Part shown: positions 1 to 11,830 of the stretch, one piece after another
Position numbering within the stretch: the first letter of the stretch is position 1
Layout of the letters: the number at the start of each line of letters is the position of its first letter
Source of the DNA: Macrobrachium rosenbergii
Taxonomy: Eukaryota > Arthropoda > Malacostraca > Decapoda > Palaemonidae
NCBI RefSeq assembly: GCF_040412425.1
Contig: NC_089749.1
Coordinates: 31,239,813-31,303,812, forward strand
Direction: 5' to 3'
DNA length: 64,000 nucleotides
The notes under the pieces: model-generated
Told to the model about the DNA's origin: nothing
Databases searched by the model: none
What the model saw: the letters and a program-made list of their open reading frames with translations, nothing else
Position numbers and translations under genes: made by a program

Positions 1-516
<516 letters not shown>

Positions 517-581
517 GGTCTCGTGTTGTGGTAGGTAGTATTCTTGCCTACCAAGATTACCACCTACCACAACACGAGACC
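517..581. repeat. Perfect 20-bp inverted repeat (hairpin) between two (AT)n tracts
   Basis: The left arm GGTCTCGTGTTGTGGTAGGT (517-536) is the exact reverse complement of the right arm at 562-581, with a 25-base spacer. Complementarity continues outward through CATG with a one-base bulge. The hairpin is the only non-AT sequence between two long (AT)n tracts, as expected for a small foldback element at a TA-rich target or a palindrome that seeded the AT expansions. The spacer also contains CCTACC, which could pair alternatively with GGTAGG in the left arm. I do not recognise the family. Confidence 0.85.
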
Positions 582-597
582 CATGTGTATATATACA

Positions 598-598
<1 letters not shown>

Positions 599-676
<78 letters not shown>
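599..676. repeat. (AT)n microsatellite
   Basis: Alternating TA of about 78 bp followed by a short (CA)n run to about 699. It is the mirror-side flank of the 517-581 hairpin. Confidence 0.97.
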
Positions 677-682
<6 letters not shown>

Positions 683-910
683 CACATACACACACACACT
701 TGGCGAGAAATTCTTGGTTTTTCTGTCGAGCGATGATGTGCATGCTCCGTTAAAAACCCAGTGAATTGTGCACCTGGTAGTTAGATGACTATGTTGGCTG
801 CAAAAACTTCTAAAGCCAGACCCTTCGGCTGAAGAGGAGAGGCGTGTGGCGTAACAAAAAATTCCTTTTTATCATGAATACGCACATACCTGCGTTTATA
901 TTCGTGTATG

Positions 911-1160
911 GGAATTGAAATATAAAATATAGGCCAAAGGCCAAGCGCGGAGACCTGTAAACTCATTAGCTCTGAAAATAGTATTGAAATAATTAATTGG
1001 TGGGGGTGGAAAGAAAAGTGGAAGAAAGAGAAAATGAACGGAGGTGGAGTAAAAGGAATGAAAGCGGTTGCAGCTAGGAACCGAAGGAACGCTGCAAAAA
1101 CCTTAAGTAAGCCTACAGTACACCGCGTGATGTGCACTGACAGCACTACTCCCTCACGAG
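911..1160 (-). mobile_element. Dispersed decapod-type repeat, minus-strand copy
   Basis: Read on the minus strand, this segment has the same ordered words as the plus-strand copy at about 63.15-63.5 kb: GTGC-GTCA near the start, AGCTGCAACCGCTTTC in the middle, CCTTTTACT, then TTGGCCTTTGGCCTA near the end. I recall this word order from many decapod genomic sequences, but cannot name the superfamily. No coding capacity is visible. It is a useful control because the right-hand copy carries extra inserts that this one lacks. Confidence 0.7.
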
Positions 1161-1644
1161 GGTATATTCTCGCTCGAATTATTAGTTAGGATTTTAATTT
1201 AGTTTGAAAAAGCAGAAACTCTCCTTGCTGGTTGTGTTGTCCTCTGAATTCGTCATTCTCTTTTGCAAGTTAGGAAGAGTTGACACCTTCCATTCATGCG
1301 CTCATGTGTTTGTGCGTACGGAGTGCATACAAATTCACGTAAAAGAAAGTTTTATTGAATTCTGTTGAGTGATAGAAAATATGTTGCACTTAACTAACGG
1401 AATGGTCAAATAAAAATTTGTTTTTATTCGTAAAAAGGAAGTGTGACACACTCATCCTAAAAATTATATCAATAGAAACAAGAAAAACCACTGTATGTAA
1501 ATGCAATAAAAAACAATTAAGCTACAAGCGTAAAAAAACACTGGGAAGAGAGACGAAAAAAAACAAAGAAAAAAAAAAGAAAAGGAAGCCATAAAAATTG
1601 TGAGATTTAAGACCGTCGAGTAATTCACTAATCTGGAATTCTCC
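1161..1644. other. No gene seen
   Basis: AT-rich DNA with scattered A-runs, including an A-rich stretch at about 1,535-1,585. No repeat family, splice-bounded exon or RNA gene is recognised. Confidence 0.5.
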
Positions 1645-1896
1645 TCATGTTGAGAGGTTCACTACCGAGAACAAATGTACGGCCGCATAGTTACGTACTG
1701 GGGGAAGATAATTGTCCGGAATATACGGGCCTTGACATGGGGCCAGGAGTTCCCTTACATTATCCTCGATTTTCCTCTGATAATCCGACATATTTGTCTT
1801 CATGATGGTTGTCGACTCCTTGGCGGTGGCAGTCGGGCGGCCATGTTTCTTGCCATAAGCCGCATCCCGACTCCCCGGTTTCGACTTCGGTTTCAT
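1645..1896 (-). CDS. Candidate 83-codon reading frame, function unknown
   Basis: An ATG at 1896 (minus strand) opens an 83-codon frame. It has an A at -3 and an in-frame TGA shortly upstream. The predicted protein starts MKPKSKPGSRDAAYGKK, is basic at its N-terminus and has a more mixed middle and C-terminus. Its composition is not that of a microsatellite or T-rich shadow, and third positions lean to G/C compared with the AT-rich surroundings. I recognise no domain, signal peptide or membrane segment. Two possible splice donors lie inside it (an AAT|GTAAGG and a weaker GTAACT), so it may be a first coding exon rather than a whole gene. It could also be chance or an old repeat. No promoter or partner exon is seen. 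Confidence is low and rests only on composition and the start context. Confidence 0.25.
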   Translation of the reverse strand: MKPKSKPGSRDAAYGKKHGRPTATAKESTTIMKTNMSDYQRKIEDNVRELLAPCQGPYIPDNYLPPVRNYAAVHLFSVVNLST

Positions 1897-2329
1897 ATTT
1901 ATTTTTCACTCCCTGTTTTCCTTCACGGTCGCTCATTTCCCAAAGGCATGGCTTTTTTTTATTTTTTTTACGGAAAATGGATTAAGATACTCAAAGTTTT
2001 CTCGGTAAATTGATACTGATAGTCATTTTCGAAATGCTCAAACGTGTGATGCCGCAGATCGGCGGAGTCGAATCCATCCTCCCTCCTCCTGAGCCATCCT
2101 CCGCTAATAGCCCCCCCCCCCCTGGAAGGAAGACCATGATCCCCCAAAACCGAGCACCCTGGCCCTGGAACCCTCCTCCCCACCCACCTCAACGTCCCTC
2201 GGCGCAGATGGTTAAAGACCGACTATAAAGGTGATTTTCGAGTGCCACGCTAGTTTCCAGATTAAATAAATGATTTGGAACTTTGCAGACGTCTGCACTG
2301 TTCTCATTTTGTCCTTACAAGAGTCTTTG

Positions 2330-2332
<3 letters not shown>
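1897..2332. other. No gene seen; C-rich patch
   Basis: Contains a 12-base C run at 2,111-2,122 inside a CCT/CCA-rich patch of about 2,070-2,190. The Pro-rich open frame here simply follows that composition. Nothing else is recognised. Confidence 0.5.

Positions 2333-2408
<76 letters not shown>
2333..2408. repeat. (CT)n microsatellite
   Basis: About 76 bp of uninterrupted CT on the plus strand. Confidence 0.97.
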
Positions 2409-2411
<3 letters not shown>

Positions 2412-2519
2412 GTAGGTGTTCGCAATTTTTGTAATCATAGCATTAGTTTTTACAGAAACTTGTCGGTAAAATTTTGATCGTATTAGGTTGTGTTTCATGC
2501 TCACACAAACACACACACG

Positions 2520-2623
<104 letters not shown>

Positions 2624-2639
2624 GTATAATGCATATGTA

Positions 2640-3182
2640 ATAACCACATTGACCTTATAACCTCTCGATTTCTGCACACACTTTGGATGCTTTTTCATGC
2701 TTTTTTTATTCCTGGTTTACTCCATAACTTAAGACAAACATTATAGTTTCAGTGAACAAGTTGCCCCCAATCAACACCGGCATACGATTTTTCCGTTTAT
2801 AAAAAAAAACACGTGGAAGGTCCATTGGCAAGTGTTTTCTTATATCAGTTAAAAACATGCCATAGTTCATGTGTTTTTATCTTTTCGTATAATTTGTGAG
2901 GCTCACTCCGTGTCTTTGGAAACGAAATCGAAAAACAGATATACTCGTTGAATTGTCATTTTTTTGCTTATGGTTGCTCTTCATTCGAAATTCGAAAAGG
3001 GCCGCAGTCTTGGGTCGATATGACTTGATTTGATGTGCAGTTGTTTCTGTTTTGTTTGAAGGTTATTCTAGATACTGCGTTTGCTAGTCGAGCGTATAAT
3101 CCTCGCATGAACATAAGGCTACGATCGAAGTTGGTTCGAAAAGCATTCTGAATAATAGCGTGATAAATGTTTATGCCAAACT
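2640..3182. other. No gene seen
   Basis: Mixed-composition DNA between the AT tract and the TIR element. No homology, repeat or exon is recognised. Confidence 0.5.
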
Positions 3183-3426
3183 TACCCGGTAAGTATCCAC
3201 CTTTGTCAGAGTCCGGGGTAAACTCATGCTAAGTTAAGTAGACGGCCGCTCGAAGGTATCGTTTATTAATATAATTTGGCGACCACACAGTATAGAAATG
3301 GGTGTATGTAATACTTTGATCCCCGAGGGGCTAGTACTAAACACGGCGTCTCAAGGAGCTTCCGCCATGTTCAGTACTAGCACCTCGGGGTAGGTGACGC
3401 GTCAAGGTGGATACATACCGGGTTAA
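3183..3426. mobile_element. MITE-like element with terminal and nested inverted repeats
   Basis: The left end ACCCGGTAAGTATCCACCTT (from 3,184) and the reverse complement of the right end (3,404-3,425) agree at all but one or two of about 20 positions, as in terminal inverted repeats. Nested inside is a second inverted repeat: CCCCGAGGGGCTAGTACTAA onward (3,321-3,348) pairs with 3,363-3,390. The total is about 244 bp and non-coding, which fits a MITE or nested foldback. The same word set (GTACTAAACACG, then AAGGTGGATACA, then ACCGGGTTA) recurs in shortened form at 4,176-4,229, showing a family. I recall it as common in decapod sequences; the superfamily is unknown. Confidence 0.75.
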
Positions 3427-4018
3427 TACCAGCTCTCCCTGAAGAGTAATCCTCACACCGAAAACGATGTCCTGGTGGTCGAAAAAGAATTTTGGACGGC
3501 TGGAAAATAGACGGGGAACCATGACACACTATACCCAAATTTGCTCCAAATGTGTAACCTTCCTTAATATGGCTGCCACTCTTGTCGATCTCGGCTATTA
3601 GTCTCGCGAATAGACATTCCATTAAAGGCCCCTCCGCCTCTTCGGTCATTTCTGGAAACTGCTAATGGGTGTCCAGCGTCCTTCCGTCCAGAGATATTTA
3701 TGGATGATGCTGACGAATCTGGCTTGCCTTCGGAAGGCTCATAACTGCCGAATTACGAGAAGATGAACGATGATAACAAGCACAAGAAGAAGTAAAGGAG
3801 GAGGAAGAGAAGAAACAGAAATCCCGCTCTCTTTCACCAGAGGAATTTGAAGAAGGAAAAGAGGAGTTTGATGAGAAAGATTAGCCCTTCCTACGAAAGT
3901 TTACGCAGTGTGCAGTAATCTCTCTCCTTTATGTCAGTCGAGATATAAGAAAAAGACTTGATGAAAGGACCGAATAAGATAGCGAATGGTAAATGAATAC
4001 AAAAGTATGCATAAGATA

Positions 4019-4021
<3 letters not shown>
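3427..4021. other. Flank of the MITE-like element; no gene seen
   Basis: A 90-codon minus-strand frame overlaps the right terminal repeat and this flank (3,377-3,649), but it reads through the inverted repeat and matches no domain I know. About 3,780-3,860 is purine-rich (AAGAAG/GAGGAA). No gene is called. Confidence 0.45.

Positions 4022-4078
<57 letters not shown>
4022..4078. repeat. (CT)n microsatellite
   Basis: About 57 bp of uninterrupted CT on the plus strand. Confidence 0.97.
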
Positions 4079-4081
<3 letters not shown>

Positions 4082-4175
4082 CGATTGAGCGTGGTTTAAT
4101 ACAAAGAAAATTCAATGATTTCGAACTGTCAGTCAAACTTTCAAGATCTGAACATAAAACACAGCAGATAAAGAT

Positions 4176-4229
4176 TCCCCAACGAGCTTGTACTAAACAC
4201 GCCGCAAAGGTGGATACACACCGGGTTAA
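4176..4229 (+). mobile_element. Truncated copy of the 3.2-kb MITE-like family
   Basis: Carries CCCC-GAGC-TGTACTAAACACGCCG followed immediately by AAGGTGGATACACACCGGGT, the right-hand half of the 3,183-3,426 element with the nested hairpin collapsed to one arm. An internal deletion between the hairpin arms would explain it. Confidence 0.65.
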
Positions 4230-4439
4230 ATCTTTGGAGGTCACTATCTAGGAAAGATCCCTATTTTTTCTTTCTTTTTTCAACGTTAAGCAGTTTCCTC
4301 TCCGGGTTGGCGAACAAGAAAAGAATGGAACATGATCACTACCATATTCACACTGAAACGGCTGAATCGTGGATGAACCTCATGTGAAGGACACTTCCAT
4401 AGCGCTAGCCGCTACAAATACCTGCACAGAAGGCTCACC

Positions 4440-5345
4440 AGTAGGACGTCAAACACCCGTAGATAAACTGTAGCCCTCCCCTAATCTTGCACGCATTCCT
4501 TTGCTTCCTGGATATTGAGGCCCCTCTTTTCCAGTACCACTTTCACGCCATGTATCCATCTCTTTCTGTGTCTTCCTCTCTTCCTTCCTCCAAACACTTC
4601 TCAGTTGTATAATATTTCCACCAACCTATCATCATCGATTCTTTTAACTTGACCAAACAGCTCAAAACACTGATTCTCACTTAAGCCAGCCAGCATATAC
4701 ACTTCAGTACTATACACGAGAGTTTGTTCAACAGCTCTTTCATGCATTCCAACCCGTAACTATTTTAAATGCACATCCTGCTACTTTTCTTGTCTTTTAT
4801 GCTCTGTGACTCAACCTCCTCTTGCAGCCTGCCATCAGCCGCGATGTGAACTCTCCCTCCCCACCCCACCGTCCATAACATCCATTACTCCGCCTTCTTT
4901 TCTTGTTACCATTTATCCTCATAACCATATTCTTTCTCACGTTTATTGTTAACTGTCTTCTCTTACAACTATCCCCAATTAATATAGTATCGTCTGCAAA
5001 CATCAGCCATTCCACACTTCATTCTTGCCCCGTCTTCTTATCCCGCAATTGAGCACTTTCTCCCACCGTCCTTCCCCTGACGTCTCGCATCACTACACCC
5101 GGATTAAGCAGCCATGGAGGCATAACACACCATCATCTCTAACCATCACTCTCCAGCCTAGAAAACTAGATCATGCTTTACTTTCATCATGAAAATTGTT
5201 TATCGACCTCGTAAGTTTACCTCACGTCCACAACATCCTCCACATTGCATTTCTATCAGTTCTGTCATTAAGCTTTCTCTGGGTCTTTGCATGCCACATG
5301 CAGTGTTTTCCCTGTACTCTCAAACTTCTTAAAGCAGCCATTGCG
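4440..5345 (-). pseudogene. Decayed non-LTR retrotransposon, reverse transcriptase to C-terminus
   Basis: The intact family element would encode a reverse transcriptase for target-primed retrotransposition. On the minus strand three ordered pieces are readable with frame changes. First, DRTDRNAMWRMLW (about 5,285-5,225) corresponds to the conserved K-x-YDRVDRdamW finger/palm motif. Second, MEWLMFADDTILIGDS lies at 5,015-4,968, with the catalytic FADD box at 5,000-4,989, followed by KRRQLTINVRKNMVMR. Third, WIHGVKVVLEKRGLNIQEAK (about 4,550-4,490) resembles the C-terminal tail of this kind of element. Multiple frameshifts and stops break the frame, so no product is expected. No endonuclease domain or poly-A end is visible. 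The clade (Jockey/CR1/RTE-like) is not settled. It has the same orientation as the 7.3-8.9 kb fragment. Confidence 0.75.
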
Positions 5346-5501
5346 TGAAGAACTCTGAATCGATGCACCCGCTCAGAACTCACACTCGTTTTCCCAAATC
5401 AAAATTTCTGTTATCTCAAAAATTTTCGATCAAATCCTACAATACACCTTCCCAAGTATTCTCAGCAACTCTGTGCTCAGTAATTCTTACAGAATTATTA
5501 A

Positions 5502-5504
<3 letters not shown>

Positions 5505-5577
<73 letters not shown>
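5505..5577. repeat. (ATT)n microsatellite
   Basis: About 73 bp of ATT repeats. Confidence 0.97.
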
Positions 5578-6174
5578 GAATAAACCAACGCACATAAGGA
5601 ATAACGGAAACAATAAACACACGAATATTACTTCAACTATTGAATTAAACTCTTACCAACATACCTGGTGAGATTCATTCCTTTAATCTTCATATATTTC
5701 CTAGATGACTGTCATGATTTCAACATGGTTGAGCTCAGTTCTTTTTTTGTCTGGTTTAGATAAAGGCTATATGAGACTATCTTTTCCACCGACTTTCGAA
5801 GAGCACATCGGAAATAAAGTACGATAAAATAGCAATTTGGTATTTTCTCCGTTACTGTATTTCATTGTAATTATGGTGTACTTCATTTGTCGCCCTCTCG
5901 TTCAACCAGGATGCATAAATGGGTAGGTAGGTAGATACAGAGAAAGAGAGACTTGGTGTCCGGCGATTCAGCCTCTTATTTGGTTGATCTCTCTCTCACT
6001 TGATCTTTCCCTCTGCACTAATAGGTTGTCTTAACTAAAATGTCACAGATATTTATGTTGATCCTGGATATTGTTGGGGGTCGGTAAGAGAAAATCTTGT
6101 GCTGAAGTGTAATCACTGTGAGATTTGCTTCCCTGGCGTTTCTTCATCCAACCCTAACCGTGGCTGTGCAATAA

Positions 6175-6176
<2 letters not shown>
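5578..6176. other. No gene seen
   Basis: AT-rich DNA between two (ATT)n tracts. A short GGTAGGTAGGTAG run lies near 5,922-5,935. Nothing else is recognised. Confidence 0.5.

Positions 6177-6241
<65 letters not shown>
6177..6241. repeat. (ATT)n microsatellite at the left edge of a foldback element
   Basis: About 65 bp of ATT that runs without interruption into the left arm of the 6,241-6,720 inverted repeat. Confidence 0.95.
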
Positions 6242-6242
<1 letters not shown>

Positions 6243-6720
6243 GCTGCTTCAGCTGTATTTATTTTGTAGAAGACTTTTTCTATTTTCCTTATTGCGGACT
6301 TTTCATTGGAGGTGCGTGCTAACATTCCCAGATTGCGAAGATCAGTCAGGCTCGAGCTTCGCCGCGGAAATTTGGCTTGAAGCTCGCCGACTGCAACCAA
6401 TCAAAATTCGCCGTCCATTAACCCCCCTTCCCCCACCCCCCCTGAAGCTCGAGTATAAATTCGGAAGGACCTATGCAACCTGCCCCTCACCAAAATCACT
6501 TTCATGCATCATAATAAAGTTTTCATCTAACCTACCCATCTCACAGACTCATCATCAACATAGAGTTACGGGCTGCTCTAGGAGCAAGAATCCAGATTTT
6601 TTACTTTTCCCCCATGAAATGACAAATATAGGCGAGCTGTTTGCACGCAATGAAGAGAAGTCTGCAATAAGGAAAATAGAAAAAGTCTTCTATAAAATAA
6701 ATGCAGCTGAAGCAGCAATA
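6241..6720. mobile_element. Foldback element with ~70-bp arms, bordered by (ATT)n
   Basis: The left arm TTGCTGCTTCAGCTGTATTT onward (6,241-6,309) is the near-exact reverse complement of 6,648-6,718, which ends AATGCAGCTGAAGCAGCAA. The arms are about 90 percent identical over about 70 bp, around a 340-bp unpaired middle. (ATT)n tracts lie at the left edge and again from 6,761, so the trinucleotide may be part of the element's ends. The middle contains a CCAAT (about 6,397) and a TATAAA (about 6,452), which may be chance. No transposase is visible; this is a non-autonomous foldback of unknown family. Confidence 0.7.
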
Positions 6721-6760
6721 ATATTCGATAAAACCTGTTTAAAAGAGGGCCTGCTGTCAA

Positions 6761-6845
<85 letters not shown>
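6761..6845. repeat. (ATT)n then (AGT)n compound microsatellite
   Basis: About 40 bp of ATT switch in phase to about 45 bp of AGT at 6,801. A further (AGT)n run sits at about 6,909-6,934. Confidence 0.95.
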
Positions 6846-7329
6846 ATTAGAAGAAATTTTCAATGGGCTTTACGTATTGTAGTACTAAACTCAAAGTAAA
6901 AAACACAGCAGTAGTAGTAGTAGTAGTAGTAGTTAGTGGTAGTTGTAAACCATTCTTATAAGACTCGATTACATTCTATCTATTTATATCTTCCTGGCTT
7001 ATTCAGCACTCTTTAGCGAGCTTTCATTCACACCCATATCACTTAAGCGCCTGAAGCGTTCCAGTCTCCCGTCAGATGGCCTCCCTTTTTCCTGTGGCGC
7101 GTCTTCACACTGTTCGTTCCATTTACAATTATGTAGTCAGCCTCCGCTTATGGTAATCGTAGAATTGGCAGGTCGATGCACGCGTAGGATGTAGGGACGT
7201 AGTTTTTCTGTATACAAACGAATGGGTGTTTTTGTCTGTATGTATGTGTGTGTATAGTATATGGAGAATGTACTCGTATTATAAGCTCGTATCATCAAAA
7301 TCGCATCTTTCACCTCTTTATATGCACAC
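6846..7329. other. No gene seen
   Basis: Apart from the short (AGT)n run near 6,909 and TGTATG-rich sequence near 7,235-7,260, nothing is recognised. Confidence 0.5.
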
Positions 7330-8900
7330 TCACGCTCCCTAGATATAAGGTTCTTTCTCCCCCGTACCTCTTTTCCCTCCTAACACCAAGATCTAGCCTA
7401 ACACTTCCGAAGATACTTCTTTAACCTTTCGCCGTCTGTTTTGTCTAAAAGACTCAACAGTATCAAATTACTCCGATCCTTCCTTTCACCAAAGCTAGCC
7501 ATTTTACCACATATACGCGTACCCAAATATGCACCGTCTCAGTGCTTCTTACACCACATATATTATTCAAACATTTGTTATTAACAATTTTTTTTATTCA
7601 CATTCAGCATCCACGCTTCGCTACTATGAAGGAGAGTTGGCTCAGCAATAGTTCTGAACGTTTCAATATTGGTCTCCATAGACGATCAAGTTTCCCCAGT
7701 CTTTTGCACCTTCCATGATTTACATATTATGTGACTCACCTCATCTCTCGTCCTGCCACTAACTGTCACATTTACTGTTAAATGTCTTTAACATTCACCC
7801 ACTTTAGTTCACACTAACTCTAGGCTTTTCTTCTCGCAAGCACTTTCAAACACTTTTTTCTGGTTTTCTGTTATTTCTTTTCGCCGTCCCCAATCAGGAC
7901 TAAATGTATCACCTGCAGACACTATCATTTCGTACTCCATTCAAACTCATTCATCTTCTCCCGCAACTTTGCACCTACGTTAACTGTGCTTTCACGTGCT
8001 TTCCGCATCACTCCGATGAAAGTCATGGAGACAACACATTCCAGTCTCAGATCCACTTTCACGCCGTTCCAGACACTCCTTCGTCCACATGTTCTAACAC
8101 ACCCTTTGCTTCCTGCATGAAATCTTGTAATTGTTGTCAACAACGTATTAAATATACCAGATATTCTACATAACCTTTCTGTCGACTCTGTCATAAACTT
8201 TTCTTTGGTCCAGGTAAGTCACATATAGCTTTTTCCCTTTACTTGCAAATCTCTTATACTGTATAACTGTTTCATAAAAAATTAACTTGAACACCCTCTT
8301 ACTTGTCTAACCCTACAGTAGTCTTCCCATAGCTAAAATCAAACAAAATCCAATCCTTACACCTTCTATGGTACACATAGCAATTTTATGTACTTTAACC
8401 ATTTCTCAGGGACCTTTCCCTCATCCCGACATGACGTATAAACCCTGATTAGCAGTCATTCACGCTGTCACCACAGTGCCACTTCACCTCACGTGTAATC
8501 ATCTCCGTCCTGTGTCATTTCATTCTTCAGACTCTTCATTGCCTTTCTGAAGTCGCGAACAGTCACTTCCGCAAACAATTTCAAACTCGCACTAACCGTT
8601 TCCCCTTTTGCAACAGTTAGTTCTGCCCCTATTTTATCCATCTCATTCAACTAATCTAAAAATTATTCACTCCAGCAACCTAGAACCGCATTCACTTCTG
8701 ACTGCATCTCTTCATATGTGTCTTATTATGCGACGCATTTATTCTTTAGCCTTTCTCCAAATAAATACTTTCCCGTAACTCAGGTTATTCTCCCATAAAA
8801 TTTTTCCCTACCTTCTCCCCTCTTTTCTATTACTTACCTTCTTTTTCTCTTTCACTTTCTTCTTCATCACCTTATCGTTTCTGTCGTGTAATTACACCTA
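7330..8900 (-). pseudogene. Decayed non-LTR retrotransposon reverse transcriptase, second copy
   Basis: On the minus strand, in N- to C-terminal order with many frameshifts and stops: an upstream conserved segment near 8,530-8,420 (VRDFRKAMKSLKNEM then DEGKVPEKWLK), then GKKLYVTYLDQRKVYDRVDR (about 8,240-8,180), which is the membrane-less 'fMDlekAYDRVDR' motif, then GVKVDLRLECVVSM (about 8,060-8,015) in place of the usual 'GVRQGCVMSPWLFN', then VNVGAKLREKMNEFEW. At the catalytic box the sequence reads VSAGDTF (about 7,920-7,900) where FADD is expected, so the metal-binding aspartate pair is damaged. Downstream pieces such as CEKKSLELV and EAWMLNVNKK continue the homology. It resembles the 4.4-5.3 kb fragment but is more complete upstream. 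It is certainly non-functional; the family is inferred from motif order. Confidence 0.72.
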
Positions 8901-8952
8901 AGTTAATTTCATTTTTCCATCATTAACCTATACGAAGGCGCCCTCTGCGCAA

Positions 8953-10018
<1,066 letters not shown>

Positions 10019-10081
<63 letters not shown>
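10019..10081. repeat. (CT)n microsatellite
   Basis: About 63 bp of uninterrupted CT on the plus strand. Confidence 0.97.
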
Positions 10082-10082
<1 letters not shown>

Positions 10083-11370
10083 TTTGCACATTTTCCGTTT
10101 AGGGAGCGAATGGAAGAACCTGCTTATTGGTTATTGTTAATAGGAGAAAAATTTCCCGGGGTGTTATTTATTCATAAGAAAAACATTTTGTTCCTTGAGT
10201 ATATAAATCCTGTACACTTACGCTCACATACAACACACAAACGCATTTGCTCGCATTTTATATGTATATGTGTATGTATGTATGTATGTATATATACATA
10301 TATATATGTGTTTATGTATATGTATATACAGTATATATATGTATATGTATATATATATATTATTTATATATATTTACTGCCAGTTTCTTAATCATGTCAT
10401 TCGATTTGCCAAAGTCTTGTTCATTTTGTAATGATTTAAACATAGGAGATTTAACAGTTCTGAAACCTTTCATATTATATTCATATATTATATTTCATAT
10501 TATATTCAAGCATTTAAGTCTTAAGGGAAGCGTTGATTTATTCGAAGAACTATTGTGCGTTCATTTCCTTTGCTTCGCTTTTCATTGAGACTTATTGGAT
10601 TGTTGGAATGCCTGGAGGGATGTGCTCTTCCCTTGGGCGTTAATGTCGAGTGTTTGCTTATCAAGGCTTTATTTCTTTCACATTTGCAACGTCATTTAAG
10701 CACGAGTATGTTTACAAGCCTGTTATTCAACGAAAGATAAAATCTAGAAATTCCCACAACATTCTTTGTTTCTTCCATGTTCCGAAAGCGGCTGAACTGT
10801 CAGAAGTTTCTGCTTGCGGTGTTGCTTGTGCACTTAGATTGAGTTTTTTTTCCGTGCGAAGGGAACAAAGAAAGAAAAACACCAAAAAACGGGCTGATTT
10901 ATATATCAATTTATGTGTCATAGAAGCTCCAACTTGCATAGTGTAAAATTTTCAAATGACCTCACTCCCTTTTGACATGATGACTCGAATAATGGTATCT
11001 CAACAGAAAATTGAAGATAGAGACTTTCTGGTAAAAACATGCGGCAATTTCTTTTCAGTTGTATTTTTTGAGAGATTTGTTGGACGTTGCTGCTTTATAA
11101 TGATTTTGAAAGTTACGAAAATATTCCTTTGTCTTGTATAACAGAAATCTCTTCCTTAACTGGAATTTCCAGCAACTTGTGGTTTTTCATATCGTACCCT
11201 CGTTTTGTCTGTGAGGGGGATAATGCCTGGTGTGACACTCATTAAATCACTGGCCTGAATCAGAAATGTTTTTATAGATGGAAATGTTTAAACATTAAAT
11301 AAAATCTTACATTATTGTTTGTCAAAGAAGGACGATAATTGTCTTTAATGGAAATGAATAGAAAGAAATA
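10082..11370. other. No gene seen; imperfect (ATGT)n patch
   Basis: 10,258-10,375 is an imperfect TATG/TATA repeat. TATATTATATTTCATATTATATTC near 10,474-10,508 is a small local duplication. The open frames are T-rich chance frames. Confidence 0.5.
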
Positions 11371-11830
11371 AAAGTATCTTGAAGAAGAAGAAGAAGAAGA
11401 AGAGTCCTCTTTTCAAGTCCAGTTTCCAAAGTTAAGGTTTTGGGGGCGTGAAGAGGGAAACGGGAAGGATGGAAGTGAATAGACAGAAAGCGAGAGGAGG
11501 AGGAGGAGGAGGATGAGGAGAAGGAGAATGAGACCACCATTCCTCCTCCCCCTCCTCTTCTCCAATATCACCCCCTTCCCCAAAGCACACCGTGTGTGTC
11601 GGCCCCTGCCAGCTATCAATTAGCGTAGCCGACTTGGGGGGTATAATCTCATTTGGTCTCGGCGTCCAGACTCGGTAAATCCTGCCTCGACCCATTCACT
11701 CCAATTAAGATTTGTTAGTATGACGTGGTAGGGATAGAATGGGGCTCGAAGTGGATGGTCGTAACTGGTGGTGGTGGTGGTGGTGGTGGAGGAACTGTTA
11801 GGGGTGGGGAAACCACTGGTATGTGGAGGA
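11371..11830. other. Purine/pyrimidine-biased low-complexity patch
   Basis: (GAA)n at about 11,382-11,403, (GGA)n at about 11,496-11,530, a CCT-rich block at about 11,540-11,580, and (GGT)n at about 11,767-11,790. The GGA block and the CCT block, 10-40 bp apart, are roughly complementary and could fold. No gene is called. Confidence 0.6.

Noticed and set aside
3377..3649. 90-codon minus-strand frame near the MITE-like element
   Set aside because: It reads through the right terminal inverted repeat and has no recognisable domain; more likely repeat-derived.
6390..6600. Histone-type promoter and 3' stem-loop in the 6.2-6.7 kb element
   Set aside because: CCAAT and TATAAA words and a short TGCTC/GAGCA stem are present, but no histone reading frame follows and the stem does not match the histone 3' consensus.
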